From an uncultured Agathobaculum sp. (lineage in GTDB: Bacteria; Bacillota; Clostridia; Oscillospirales; Butyricicoccaceae), in assembly GCF_944380975.1 (NCBI RefSeq), contig NZ_CALWJK010000007.1:1-60402 (forward strand): 60,402 nucleotides of DNA, in the 5' to 3' direction. Position numbers and translations under genes: made by a program. Below are positions 19,201 to 26,540 of the stretch, piece by piece. The first letter of the stretch is position 1. Each line of letters starts with the position of its first letter. A model generated the notes under the pieces. The model ran no database searches and was not told the DNA's origin. It saw only the letters and a list, made by a program, of their open reading frames with translations.

Positions 19201-19799
19201 ACTACTCCGGCACAGTAGACGAAGGCACGCCGGTCGAGCCGACTGAACCGACCACACCGGGCGGCGAACTCGGCTGGGATGTTCCGTCCGGTTACTGGGC
19301 GGCAGAGACCATCCAGAAGCTGATTGACCTTGGTATCGTCAAGGGCGATGGCGACGGCAGCGTGCGGCCGGAAGACCGCATCACGCGCGAAGAGGTTGCC
19401 TCCCTGCTGGTAAATGCGCTGGATATTGAGCCGGTCGCAGATGCGACGGTTGATCCCGCGGACAATTCCTCCAAGTGGGCAGCGGGCGTGCTGCAGGCGG
19501 CGAAGGACGCTGGTATCATGCAGGGCGATGAAAACGGTCATATGAACGGTCTGGATAACGCGACGCGCGCAGAAGTGGCTGTTATGATTGCCCGCGCGGC
19601 AAAGATTTCGTCGGATGACCTGACCGTTCTGGACAAGTTCTCCGACGCGAGCGAGATCCCGGGCTGGGCACAGCCCTCGATCGCGGGTCTGGTGTCTCAG
19701 GGCAAGATGAACGGCTATGAGGACAGCACGCTTCGCATGAACAACCTGATTATCCGTGCAGAGGCATTCCAGCTTCTGTCGGGCATTCTGGCAGCATAA
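16242..19799 (+). CDS. secreted metallophosphoesterase with CARDB-like, LamG-like and SLH domains
   Basis: A 1185-residue cell-surface protein. A signal peptide (basic start, hydrophobic core, cleavage near ALAAEE about residue 30) is followed by a fibronectin-like domain as in purple acid phosphatases and a calcineurin-type phosphoesterase domain. Its metal ligands are visible: Asp142/His144 (ITDTHKF), Asp169 (HGGDM), Asn202/His203 (GNHD), His294 (MHHP) and His321/His323 (AGHTHSYAR). Then come two CARDB-like beta repeats (about 390-595), a LamG/concanavalin-like domain (about 600-785), a further beta-rich part, a Pro-Thr-Glu linker and three SLH repeats (about 1015-1185) that tether the protein to the wall. 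It probably releases phosphate from an external substrate; the LamG part may bind a glycan. The substrate is unknown. Confidence 0.85.
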   Translation: MKRRLSLSKRLLSLLLAILMVMTLLPAALAAEEAKFVIGPYLLAPKTNSMVAVWETDTGDASTIRWGTDANALGEAITVERDPSAPAYGGAQTNIFRYKFTDLEPGARYYYEVTLAGGASCKGTFRTLEENPEEVRYISITDTHKFDTKGTFDQAVADYDPAFIIHGGDMVEGTGTQKEQYAFWFNSGEFIHNYPVVYACGNHDFSDYFDMYVIDTQTEEYGSVVEGNIAFDYGDIHFNLMDSNPWALFQMNAETSGGQMDAATADKIEKSVQWLKDDLAKNQDKKFRILVMHHPISDPYTKQHIASVAEEGHVDMMLAGHTHSYARAVSDDSTVGAGTIYLTHQDSRAVSAKGSYMTHTVKGDVLTTSNMAEGKVVGTTVTAVAKQQLSYSDVSIQSGPVPCNSEIEISATVKNDGKGLAAAVIPVDDNGTMKYIYGELVSDSGVSTSGEPVRVESNDVKTIDPGESVELRGTVQLTTIGTHTLKVGGKTQTVQVDFRPATFSYTNVRTKLGDGEISDINSDVLHIKADVTNIGNEAGTATATLYIDDKAIESKQYSIEAGGVKTCEFTYQFEKSGDFKVRIGDSAVQTVSIEGSIQGMPMVKDKSGMGNNGYLHGAPTLGTDENGKGTIILDGDKDYVEIPDNGNFTIDDGITGMVWAKLPDCSGTGIDTLTPTGRDHNPLMTKGVSIGWGTNYLYRMAVRATGKVTVGIGFDNDNGEFFWNDDDADDNAGIKKGEWVQYVGGFDRTTGGDSYQNKYHSGHIDAPAFDSEIKNWPGASTYIGFSYTGALLTNRGRGIDRTMLAGEISQARLYQSKLTESEVASVHDNPSAAGPKSSDMVLWLDFDPSNIVQTGTHTTEWVQVSGAPESLAYDAVIEGDSKIDATVEFSQDGKTVSASKQFALANGTGTIDLTGAGEGAYMRIVTKFTSDLGTDASYLPVLNTYTLKAGNETSWNTWADWKKGTFADGAGHQSADVYRALSADFDDYSGTVDEGTPVEPTEPTTPGGELGWDVPSGYWAAETIQKLIDLGIVKGDGDGSVRPEDRITREEVASLLVNALDIEPVADATVDPADNSSKWAAGVLQAAKDAGIMQGDENGHMNGLDNATRAEVAVMIARAAKISSDDLTVLDKFSDASEIPGWAQPSIAGLVSQGKMNGYEDSTLRMNNLIIRAEAFQLLSGILAA

Positions 19800-19854
19800 C
19801 AGGCGCGGCTCTGAACGTGGAGAGATAACCGCTTTCTGCTCATAAAAACAGAAG

Positions 19855-19888
19855 AAAAATGCGTTTCCGAATTCGGAAACGCATTTTT
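19855..19888. terminator. bidirectional terminator between the surface protein and reductase genes
   Basis: A perfect 34-bp palindrome with A-rich and T-rich ends, lying between two convergent genes. Confidence 0.85.
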
Positions 19889-19903
19889 TATGAGATTTTT
19901 TGA

Positions 19904-21451
19904 TTATGCCAGATAAGGTGCCGCGATGCGGTCAATGCCCTCGGGATCGCTCTCGCGCCATGCGGCAAAGTCCATGCCGGAAGCGGCAACGGTCTTGCCC
20001 AGCTCAACCAAAAATGCGGGGATTTTGCTTTCGAGGATGGCGCCCAGTTCGCGGCCCATTGCTTCCTTGCCCTGCTGGTCGCAGCCGCCGACGAACAGCG
20101 TAAACGCGGACTGCGGCTTGCCGTCCACCAGCTTGGATGCGCCGCGGAAGCCGATCGAGCCGGTCTGGTGCGTACCGCACGAGGAAGCGCAGCCGGAAAC
20201 GTGCATCTGGGGCAGCGCGCCGTCCGGCAGATTTGCTTCGCGCACAGCCGCAACACAAGCCGCAAGTAAGCCCTGCGAGTCGCGCATGCCGACCTGACAG
20301 GTTGCACCGCCGATGCAGCTGACCGAGGTTTCAAACAGCGAGCGGGCGCTGTCTGCCGTTGCAGCAAGCACCTTTTCCGCTTCGGCACCGGTCAGGTTGA
20401 CGATATAGGCGGCTTCATCGGGCGCAAGGCGCAGCTCCGCGTCCTGCATTTCCTGCAGAAGATCGCTCAGCGCGCACAGCGTTTCCGGGGCGGGCTGTCC
20501 GCCGATCGGATGCCAGACAACGGTATACAGGCCGGGCTGCTTCTGTTCGAGCACGCGCGGGCCGCTGGCCGTCGTGCCGTCGCCGGTCTTGGTGATCGTC
20601 TGCGGCTCGACCGAAAGGGTCAAATCTTCGCCCGAGGCATAGACCTCGTCCAGCTTTTCGTGGAACGCCTTGGCATAGTTTTCCGGTCCGCCCAGCGTCT
20701 CCACCATATAGCGGGTGCGTGCCTTGGCGCGGTTTTCATAGTTGCCGTAAGCGCGGAAGGTCAGCCACATGGCCTTGATATAATACAGGATCTGCGTGGG
20801 CTCGATTGCTTCACCGACCTTGACGCCAAAGCGCGGGTTGTTGCCCAGACCGCCCGCACTGTATACATCGAACTTGACATCCGGGCGTGCGACAAAGCCG
20901 AGGTCGCGGTAGGTCGCGTGCGTCAGGTTAGCCGGGGAGTTGGAAAAGCCGACTTTGAGCTTGCGCGGCATTTTTTCGGCCTTGATAAAGCCCAGCAGGT
21001 AATTGCTTGCGGCTTCCGCCCACGGCAGGGTATCGAAATACTCGTCCTTCTGCACGCCGGAAAGTGGCGAGCACATGACGTTGCGTGGGAAGTCGCCGCC
21101 GCCGCCCATGGTCACAATGCCCGCGTCGAGCGCCTGCTCCATGATGGCGCATACCGTGTCTTGATCCAGGTCGTGCAGCTGGATGGTCTGGCAGGTGGTG
21201 AAGTGCGCGCGCGGCACGGTATGGGTGCGCAGCATCTGCGCAACGAACGCCAGCTTGTCGCGGGTCACGCGGCCCGCGGGCATGCGCAAACGGAGCATAC
21301 TGGCCTTGCCGCCCTTCTGGGCATAGCTTCCGTAGTAGCCGGAAAAGCCCTTGTATTCGGCGAGCTTGATCTCGCCTGCATAAAACGCCGCGGTCTTTTC
21401 GCGGAAAGCGGGCAAGTCCGCCTTCCAGGTTTGGGGATTGATGGTGTTCAT
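19904..21451 (-). CDS. nitrite/sulfite reductase (siroheme and 4Fe-4S)
   Basis: A 515-residue cytosolic reductase. The C-terminal half holds the paired cysteine motif of siroheme enzymes, C-x5-C in SCIGGATCQVG and C-x3-C in SGCASSCGTHQ, which bind the 4Fe-4S cluster bridged to siroheme. The N-terminal half has RLRMPAGRVTRDKL and THTVPRAHFTTCQTIQLHDL, the arginine and lysine residues that line the substrate site. It would reduce nitrite to ammonia or sulfite to sulfide with ferredoxin-type electrons; motifs do not decide between them. Start at 21451 has AGGAGG six bases upstream; the longer frame to 21502 lacks one. No partner flavoprotein or transporter lies next to it. Siroheme could be fed from the precorrin-2 dehydrogenase domain in the B12 cluster. 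Confidence 0.88.
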   Translation of the reverse strand: MNTINPQTWKADLPAFREKTAAFYAGEIKLAEYKGFSGYYGSYAQKGGKASMLRLRMPAGRVTRDKLAFVAQMLRTHTVPRAHFTTCQTIQLHDLDQDTVCAIMEQALDAGIVTMGGGGDFPRNVMCSPLSGVQKDEYFDTLPWAEAASNYLLGFIKAEKMPRKLKVGFSNSPANLTHATYRDLGFVARPDVKFDVYSAGGLGNNPRFGVKVGEAIEPTQILYYIKAMWLTFRAYGNYENRAKARTRYMVETLGGPENYAKAFHEKLDEVYASGEDLTLSVEPQTITKTGDGTTASGPRVLEQKQPGLYTVVWHPIGGQPAPETLCALSDLLQEMQDAELRLAPDEAAYIVNLTGAEAEKVLAATADSARSLFETSVSCIGGATCQVGMRDSQGLLAACVAAVREANLPDGALPQMHVSGCASSCGTHQTGSIGFRGASKLVDGKPQSAFTLFVGGCDQQGKEAMGRELGAILESKIPAFLVELGKTVAASGMDFAAWRESDPEGIDRIAAPYLA

Positions 21452-21604
21452 GAATATCCTCCTTGTGATTCTCCAAGCAAAGGCTGACCCGTGCGACGAC
21501 ACGCGGCGGGGAAGCCGATCATCTGAATTTCATTATACGATATTTTACCTCTAAAGACAATTTATACGCAGTCATTTCCTCAGATTTTTCAAAAAGCATA
21601 GAAA

Positions 21605-21642
21605 ATCCCCGGAACGCAGCAGAATACCAGCATTCCGGGGAT
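21605..21642 (-). terminator. terminator after the glycerate kinase remnant
   Basis: A 10-bp perfect stem (21605-21614 with 21633-21642), followed on the minus strand by TTTTC. It lies about 15 bases beyond the stop of the kinase frame. Confidence 0.65.
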
Positions 21643-21657
21643 ATAAAGAGAGGGAGA

Positions 21658-22772
21658 CTAATTTTCAATCAGCAGGACGGAAAGATCATTCACGTTGGTG
21701 CCGGTCGCGCCCGTGACAATCAAGCCGCCGCAAGCGCGCAGCGCATGGTAGGCATCGTTGTCGGCTAACACTTGCGGGATCGAAATACCCTGTGCGCGCA
21801 AGGTATCGTAGGTAGAACCATCGACATATCCGCCCGCTGCGTCGGTTGGGCCGTCTGTTCCGTCCGAGCCGACCGAGAACACGGCTGCGCCTGCAAGGCC
21901 GCGCAGCCCTTCGGCAGCGGCAAGCGCCAGCTCCTGATTGCGGCCGCCTTTCCCATGACCGGTTAGGCGCACGACCGTCTCGCCGCCTGCGAGAAAGGCG
22001 CGCTTTTCGCCGCGTCCGGCGTAATGCTGCGCGATATTGGCGAGGAAGATGCCCGCGTCGCGTGCGGTACAGCAGAGCGATTCGGTGAGGATTTCCACGC
22101 GGTAGCCAAGCGCGGCGCAGGCTTCGGCTGCATGGCGGCACAGTATGGAGACGCCGCCGATCACCCGGTTATGCACATGGGGAAGCGCCTGCGGCAGTGG
22201 CTGCGCAAGACAGGCGCGCGCCTGCGTGGACAGCGGCAGTTTATAGCGTTCCGCGATGGGCAGTGCAGAGTCACCGGCGGTGGCGTCGACCGCGCTCAGG
22301 CCGGAGGCAATGGTATCCGGTTTGTCGCCCAGCACATCGCTGAGCAGCAGCGCCTCCACATGAGCGGGCGCGCAGTGCGCTGCAAGCCGTCCACCTTTGA
22401 CTGCGCTCAGCCGCTTGCGCACGGTGTTGATTTCCGTGATGTCTGCGCCAGAGGCAAGCAGCCTTTGCGTGATGTGCTGTAATTCGTCCAGTTCGATCCG
22501 CGGAAGCTCGAACAGCGCCGAGCCGCCGCCCGAAATCAAAAGCAGTACGGTGTCCTGCGCGGTGAGGTTTTGGGTCAGCAAAAGCGCACGCTGCGCCGCG
22601 CGCACCGAATTTTCGTCCGGCACGGGGTGACCGGCCTCGATGATCTCGATGCCGTCGAGCGGGCCTTCTCTGTGGCCGTATTTGGTGACGACAAGACCTG
22701 CGGAAATTTGCTTGCCGAGCGCTTGCTGCGCGGCTTGCGCCATGCGCCACGCGGCTTTGCCGACAGCCAGCA
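21658..22772 (-). pseudogene. glycerate 2-kinase (MOFRL/GckA family), N-terminus missing
   Basis: About 371 residues match type II glycerate kinases: VLAVGKAAWRMAQAAQQAL at the start, LLISGGGSALFELP, TVRKRLSAVKGGRLA and the MOFRL C-terminal domain ending GTNVNDLSVLLIEN. These enzymes phosphorylate D-glycerate, the product of glyoxylate, tartronate and sugar-acid catabolism. The usual 60-70 residues before the GKA motif are absent: at about 22772 the sequence turns into a metallo-beta-lactamase gene read backwards. The frame stays open to a GTG at 22857, adding about 25 residues encoded by the antisense strand, with no convincing ribosome binding site. I therefore treat it as a truncated remnant, or as the product of a chimeric assembly join. 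Confidence 0.75.
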
Positions 22773-23237
22773 CATTTGCATTGGGACCATTCGTATAATC
22801 TGGAACTGTTTCCGGATAAACCGATTTATGTGCAGGCGGAAGAGGTGCGCGCGGCACTCACGCCCATACCCTGCGAGGAGCATAATTACAATGTCAAGGA
22901 TGGCAACGGCCTGCCGCAGTGGCTTGCCGGATTTGAAGCAATGGTGCAGCTGGAGGGCGATTTCCAGTTGGCAGATGGGCTGCGCATTGTGACATTGCCC
23001 GGCCACAGTCCGGGATTGCATGGCCTGCTGGTGGATACGGCAGAGGATCGGTATCTGTTGGCCAGCGATCACTATCCACTGATCGAAAATTATGAAAAAG
23101 GGATTCCGGCAGGCAGCCACACCAGCTTGTATCAATGGTATGACAGCCATAAGAAAGTGCTCGAACTGGCAGATCATGTCTTGCCGGGACATGATGATTA
23201 TGTGTTGCGCCGGCAGATATACGGAAATACCCCATAA
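22773..23237 (+). pseudogene. metallo-beta-lactamase fold hydrolase (AHL-lactonase-like), N-terminus missing
   Basis: The frame starts exactly at the zinc motif HLHWDHSYNLELFP and continues through the rest of an MBL-fold hydrolase of the N-acyl homoserine lactonase-like group: the third-ligand region TLPGHSPGLHGLLVDT, the aspartate in LLASDHYPLIENY and the last histidine in DHVLPGHDDYV. About 155 residues remain where relatives have about 250, so the first beta-sheet half is lost. A TTG at 22776 could start translation but would delete the first zinc ligand and leaves a half fold. Substrate is unknown in the family at this level. It abuts the glycerate kinase remnant head to head with no space for a promoter. 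Confidence 0.75.
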
Positions 23238-23248
23238 CAATCAAAAAA

Positions 23249-23291
23249 GCGCGGCCAGCGTTCCCAGAGGGAATGCTGGCTGCGCCTTTTT
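23249..23291. terminator. bidirectional terminator between hydrolase remnant and prpR-like gene
   Basis: A 17-bp stem with two G-U pairs (23249-23265 with 23269-23285), a 3-base loop, CTTTTTA on the plus side and a T6 run on the minus side. Confidence 0.8.
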
Positions 23292-23320
23292 ATGGTCGTA
23301 TGAGTAAAGAAAAGGAAAGC

Positions 23321-25246
23321 TCAGGGTTCTTCTTCCATGCGTTTGAGATAACGCCATAAGGTGGCACGGCTGATGCCCAAGCGTTCGGCGGCCGCCTGAC
23401 GGTTGTCGCCGGTCTCCTCCAGTGCTTTTCGGATTTTCGCAGTATCGATCGTATTGGCGGACCGGCGAGAGGGACTGCTGGCGGTGTTCATGGTGTGGAT
23501 GCTATGTGACAGCAGCTGCGAGACAAAGTCGGCTTCAATACTGCTGCTGTGGCAGAGAACCACCATGCGTTCGCAAAAGTTTTGCAGCTCGCGGATGTTG
23601 CCGGGCCAAAGCTGTGCACTCAGCAATTCTGCTGCATCCGGTTCAAGGGGAAGTGGTTCCCGTCCGGCACGCTGGCAAAACCGGGAGATGAATTGCTCGG
23701 CCAGCAAGGGAACATCCCCTTTGCGCTCCCGCAGCGGCGGCAAACGGAAGTCCAGAACATCAATTCGATATAATAAATCCTCACGAAACAGCCCTTTTTT
23801 CACCTGCGTATACAGGTCTTTGTTGGTGGCGCAAATGACGCGCACATCGACACGGATGACTTTATCATCGCCCAAACGCATCACTTCGCGTTCCTGCAGG
23901 ACACGCAGTAAGCGACCCTGCAAAGCCAGAGGGATTTCGGATATTTCATCCAGAAAAATAGTGCCGCGATGGGCCTGCTCAAATAAGCCGAGCTTGCCGT
24001 TTTTGTTTGCGCCGGTAAATGCGCCTGCTACATAGCCGAATAATTCGCTTTCCAGCAGGTTTTCGGGCAACGCAGCGCAGTTGATCGCAACAAAGGGTTG
24101 TGCACTGCGGCTGCTGGCATTGTGGATGGATTGCGCGAACAGTTCCTTACCGGTGCCGCTCTGGCCGATGATGAGAATATCGGAAGCGGTGGACGCATAG
24201 GCCTTGGCGGTATCAATCGCTGCTTGCAGTGCGGGAGAAACGCCGACAATGGACTCAAATGTGTATTTGGCGATATGCCCACGCTCATAGATCTTGCCGC
24301 GCAGCTTGATTTCTGTTTCTTGCAGCTGTGTTGCATTGAGAAACGCCAAAACGCAGCCGACTTCCTCCCCATGCAGCAGCAGCGCCACCTTTTTGAAAGA
24401 AAGGTGTGTGTTGCCGTAGGGGACGATTTCATCAATATAGGATTGACTGCTGCAAACCGCCGCAGTGATGCGCGGCGCGTGCAATACATCCTGAATATGC
24501 ATCCCGATATACCAGTTCCCGGGTGCAAGGTTGAGAATCTTTTGCGCAGCGGTGGATAGTGCGGTAATGCGATGGTCCTTGTCCAGCGAAATGAGGCCTT
24601 CAAAGGCATTATCCAGCATGGCCTGATTGCTTAAAACAAATTCCCGGTTGCGGCGGCTGGTCACACCCAGCTGCCGGGCAGACATGAGCGCGTTCCAGAT
24701 CGAGTCATGGCTGGAGCAGAGCAGGGTATGATGTACGCCGAAGTTTTCCGCATAAATGCAGCCGCGAATGCCGCCAATAATAACCTGGCAGCCGCTCGAA
24801 ACGGCCTGCTCCACGTTGCGGTAAATCTCTTCTTCGGTGTTTTCCTTGAGATAGAAAATTTTGCAGTTAATTTTGAAAAATTCCAGAATACGGTCCAAGC
24901 CCTCGAACATATTAGGCGAGCCGATAACCGCCGCCGGAAGGTCGCCAAACCGTTCCCGCACCGCAAAAATGGTTTGCAGAATGTCATTTGCACTGATCAT
25001 CAGTTCGATTACTGGGATGTGAAAATGCTTGTGCTGTAAGTCGTAAGCCGTGCCGCCTCGAGCGATGATGACATCGGCATCCGGGTTGCTGCTGAGAAAT
25101 TCCTGCGTTGTGCTGGCTTGCGTGACGGTCAATTCATAGCGGTCTTCGGAGGGGGTGAGCTGCTCCTGCTGTTCGATTTCGTCCCATACCTGACAGACCA
25201 GTTCAGTCATTTCTTCGAACGGAACAATCATCAATATTTTGATCAA
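23321..25246 (-). CDS. sigma-54-dependent enhancer-binding regulator (PrpR_N type)
   Basis: A 641-residue transcription activator. The first about 190 residues form a PrpR_N sensor domain (IKILMIVPFEEM, ADVIIARGGTAYDL); about 200-300 resembles PAS, beginning NAFEGLISLDKDHRI. The AAA+ domain has Walker A GQSGTGKE (about 358-365), the sigma-54 contact loop GAFTGA (about 407), Walker B TIFLDEISEI and the arginine-finger region. A Fis-type helix-turn-helix, NRQAAAERLGISRATLWRYL, ends the chain. The start is TTG 25246, seven bases behind AGGAGG; the longer open frame to 25882 runs over the sigma-54 promoter and is not coding. It diverges from the operon at 25492 and most likely activates it from palindromic sites at 25275-25308. 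The inducer is unknown; PrpR_N proteins sense small acids. Confidence 0.92.
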   Translation of the reverse strand: MIKILMIVPFEEMTELVCQVWDEIEQQEQLTPSEDRYELTVTQASTTQEFLSSNPDADVIIARGGTAYDLQHKHFHIPVIELMISANDILQTIFAVRERFGDLPAAVIGSPNMFEGLDRILEFFKINCKIFYLKENTEEEIYRNVEQAVSSGCQVIIGGIRGCIYAENFGVHHTLLCSSHDSIWNALMSARQLGVTSRRNREFVLSNQAMLDNAFEGLISLDKDHRITALSTAAQKILNLAPGNWYIGMHIQDVLHAPRITAAVCSSQSYIDEIVPYGNTHLSFKKVALLLHGEEVGCVLAFLNATQLQETEIKLRGKIYERGHIAKYTFESIVGVSPALQAAIDTAKAYASTASDILIIGQSGTGKELFAQSIHNASSRSAQPFVAINCAALPENLLESELFGYVAGAFTGANKNGKLGLFEQAHRGTIFLDEISEIPLALQGRLLRVLQEREVMRLGDDKVIRVDVRVICATNKDLYTQVKKGLFREDLLYRIDVLDFRLPPLRERKGDVPLLAEQFISRFCQRAGREPLPLEPDAAELLSAQLWPGNIRELQNFCERMVVLCHSSSIEADFVSQLLSHSIHTMNTASSPSRRSANTIDTAKIRKALEETGDNRQAAAERLGISRATLWRYLKRMEEEP

Positions 25247-25274
25247 GGCTGAACCTCCTGTCGGTGTGTGAAAT

Positions 25275-25308
25275 GTTTCTTGAAACGGTGTTTCTGCAAA
25301 GGTGAAAC
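25275..25308. promoter_or_regulatory. proposed upstream activator sites of the PrpR-like regulator
   Basis: Two inverted repeats of the same half-site occur here: GTTTC-2-GAAAC at 25275-25286 and GTTTC-9-GAAAC at 25290-25308. They lie 125-160 bp upstream of the sigma-54 promoter, the usual distance for enhancer sites, and just before the regulator's own start. Confidence 0.6.
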
Positions 25309-25433
25309 GCTTTCTTCGAATATACTGCAACGCAGAAAAAAAAGTCAACATGCGGTGTGGTTGGTTTATGCAGAACGACGATAAAAACAGACACAATTTT
25401 GTAAAAAGGCTTTTTTCTTTGCAACGATCAGTT

Positions 25434-25448
25434 TGGCACGGGTTTTGC
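25434..25448 (+). promoter_or_regulatory. sigma-54 (-24/-12) promoter
   Basis: TGGCACGGGTTTTGC matches the consensus TGGCACG-N4-TTGC at every fixed base. The -24 GG is at 25435-25436 and the -12 GC at 25447-25448. Transcription would begin near 25459. Confidence 0.85.
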
Positions 25449-25491
25449 GTCTCTAAAGGAACAGATGAAAAAAGGGAGTGGGTGGCACTTG

Positions 25492-26478
25492 ATGAAAACA
25501 CGTGTGCTGGTTGACTCTGCTTTGTCGGATTCCGGACGGCAATATTTGCTGGATCGATATTATGAACTCGTTGTTGCGCCGGAGGATATGGACAGCCAAG
25601 CCAATATGGCGCAATCCTGTGATGCCATGCTGCTGCATCAGGGGACTTGGTCGCGTGAGCGCCTGCAGCAGGCAGGGACACGGTTAAAGGTGATTTGTGT
25701 TCCGGGGGTTGCCGCTGATCCTGTCGACTTATCTGCCGCAAGCGCCTTGGGAATCTGGGTGGTGGACAGTGATGCGGCAGGGGTGGAATCCCGGGCCGAG
25801 TATGAGATTGCCTTATTGCTGTCCTGCTGCAAGCAGATCGTCCGGATGGACTATTTGGTGCATTCGCAGAATACAGCGGCATATTCCCCTGCGGGCAATA
25901 CCGAACTGCGCGGCAAAAAAATTGGTTTCATCGGATGGGATGAAACGGCAGCGCTGGTGGCGCATAAATGCAGGCTTGCCTTTGAAATGGAAAGCTGCTG
26001 TCTGCCGCAGAACCAGCTGCAAATGCTGCCGGCGACAGTCGGCCGCTGCAGCAGTATGGAAAGATTACTGGCGGAATCCGACTTTGTTTGTATTCACGCT
26101 GCGCTTCGGCCCGGGATGTTGGACCATGCCTGCTTTTGCCGCATGAAGCCGACCGCATACCTGATTTGCATTGCAAATGAGTGGGCGCTCAATTGCTCCG
26201 ATCTATGCGATGCACTTTGGCAGGAAATGCTGGCTGGGGCGGCGGTCGGACAGGGCGTGCGGCAGCAGCCAAGCGGAGAACAGTTATGGCAGCAACCGGG
26301 TGTGGTCCCCGTTTTGCCGCTGTCTTACTACACCTATGAAGCGCTCAACCGGATGGACCTGTTTGCCGCGCAGGCAGTGGATACCATTCTTTGCGGGCAT
26401 CCGATCCCGGAATTGCGTACCCATCCGGAAACGCCGCGCATCCGATTATACCGCGAAGGTTATCAGGGAAAAGCCTAA
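25492..26478 (+). CDS. D-2-hydroxyacid dehydrogenase-like protein, catalytic residues lost
   Basis: A 328-residue protein with the two-domain layout of D-isomer-specific 2-hydroxyacid dehydrogenases: RLKVICVPGVAADPVDLSAA at 64-83, ELRGKKIGFIGWDETAALVA where the NAD fold should be, and MERLLAESDFVCIHAALRP. The nucleotide motif GxGxxG is replaced by GFIGWDE (145-151). The catalytic arginine, glutamate and histidine are absent: the three regions read CIANEWA (227-233), GVRQQP (255-260) and PLSYYTYEA (276-284). It is therefore probably not an active dehydrogenase. The start at 25492 is chosen because transcription from the sigma-54 promoter begins near 25459, too close to the ATG at 25465 for its AAAGGA to be on the message. 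It is the first gene of the sigma-54 operon; a regulatory or binding role is possible. Confidence 0.75.
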   Translation: MKTRVLVDSALSDSGRQYLLDRYYELVVAPEDMDSQANMAQSCDAMLLHQGTWSRERLQQAGTRLKVICVPGVAADPVDLSAASALGIWVVDSDAAGVESRAEYEIALLLSCCKQIVRMDYLVHSQNTAAYSPAGNTELRGKKIGFIGWDETAALVAHKCRLAFEMESCCLPQNQLQMLPATVGRCSSMERLLAESDFVCIHAALRPGMLDHACFCRMKPTAYLICIANEWALNCSDLCDALWQEMLAGAAVGQGVRQQPSGEQLWQQPGVVPVLPLSYYTYEALNRMDLFAAQAVDTILCGHPIPELRTHPETPRIRLYREGYQGKA

Positions 26479-26540
26479 GGCCAAGATCTGTTTTCCTATG
26501 GCCGATGGTTTTTAATAAAGAAAATAATAGGAGGAATACT

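Noticed and set aside
17694-19541. Minus-strand open frame of 615 codons inside the surface phosphoesterase gene
   Set aside because: Shadow of the real frame, which has a signal peptide, metal ligands and SLH repeats.
22575-23240. Minus-strand frame of 221 codons over the kinase/hydrolase junction
   Set aside because: Different frame from the kinase and antisense to the hydrolase; no domain.
25247-25882. Longer start for the PrpR-like regulator
   Set aside because: The extension would be antisense to the dehydrogenase-like gene and cross the sigma-54 promoter; TTG 25246 has a clear AGGAGG.
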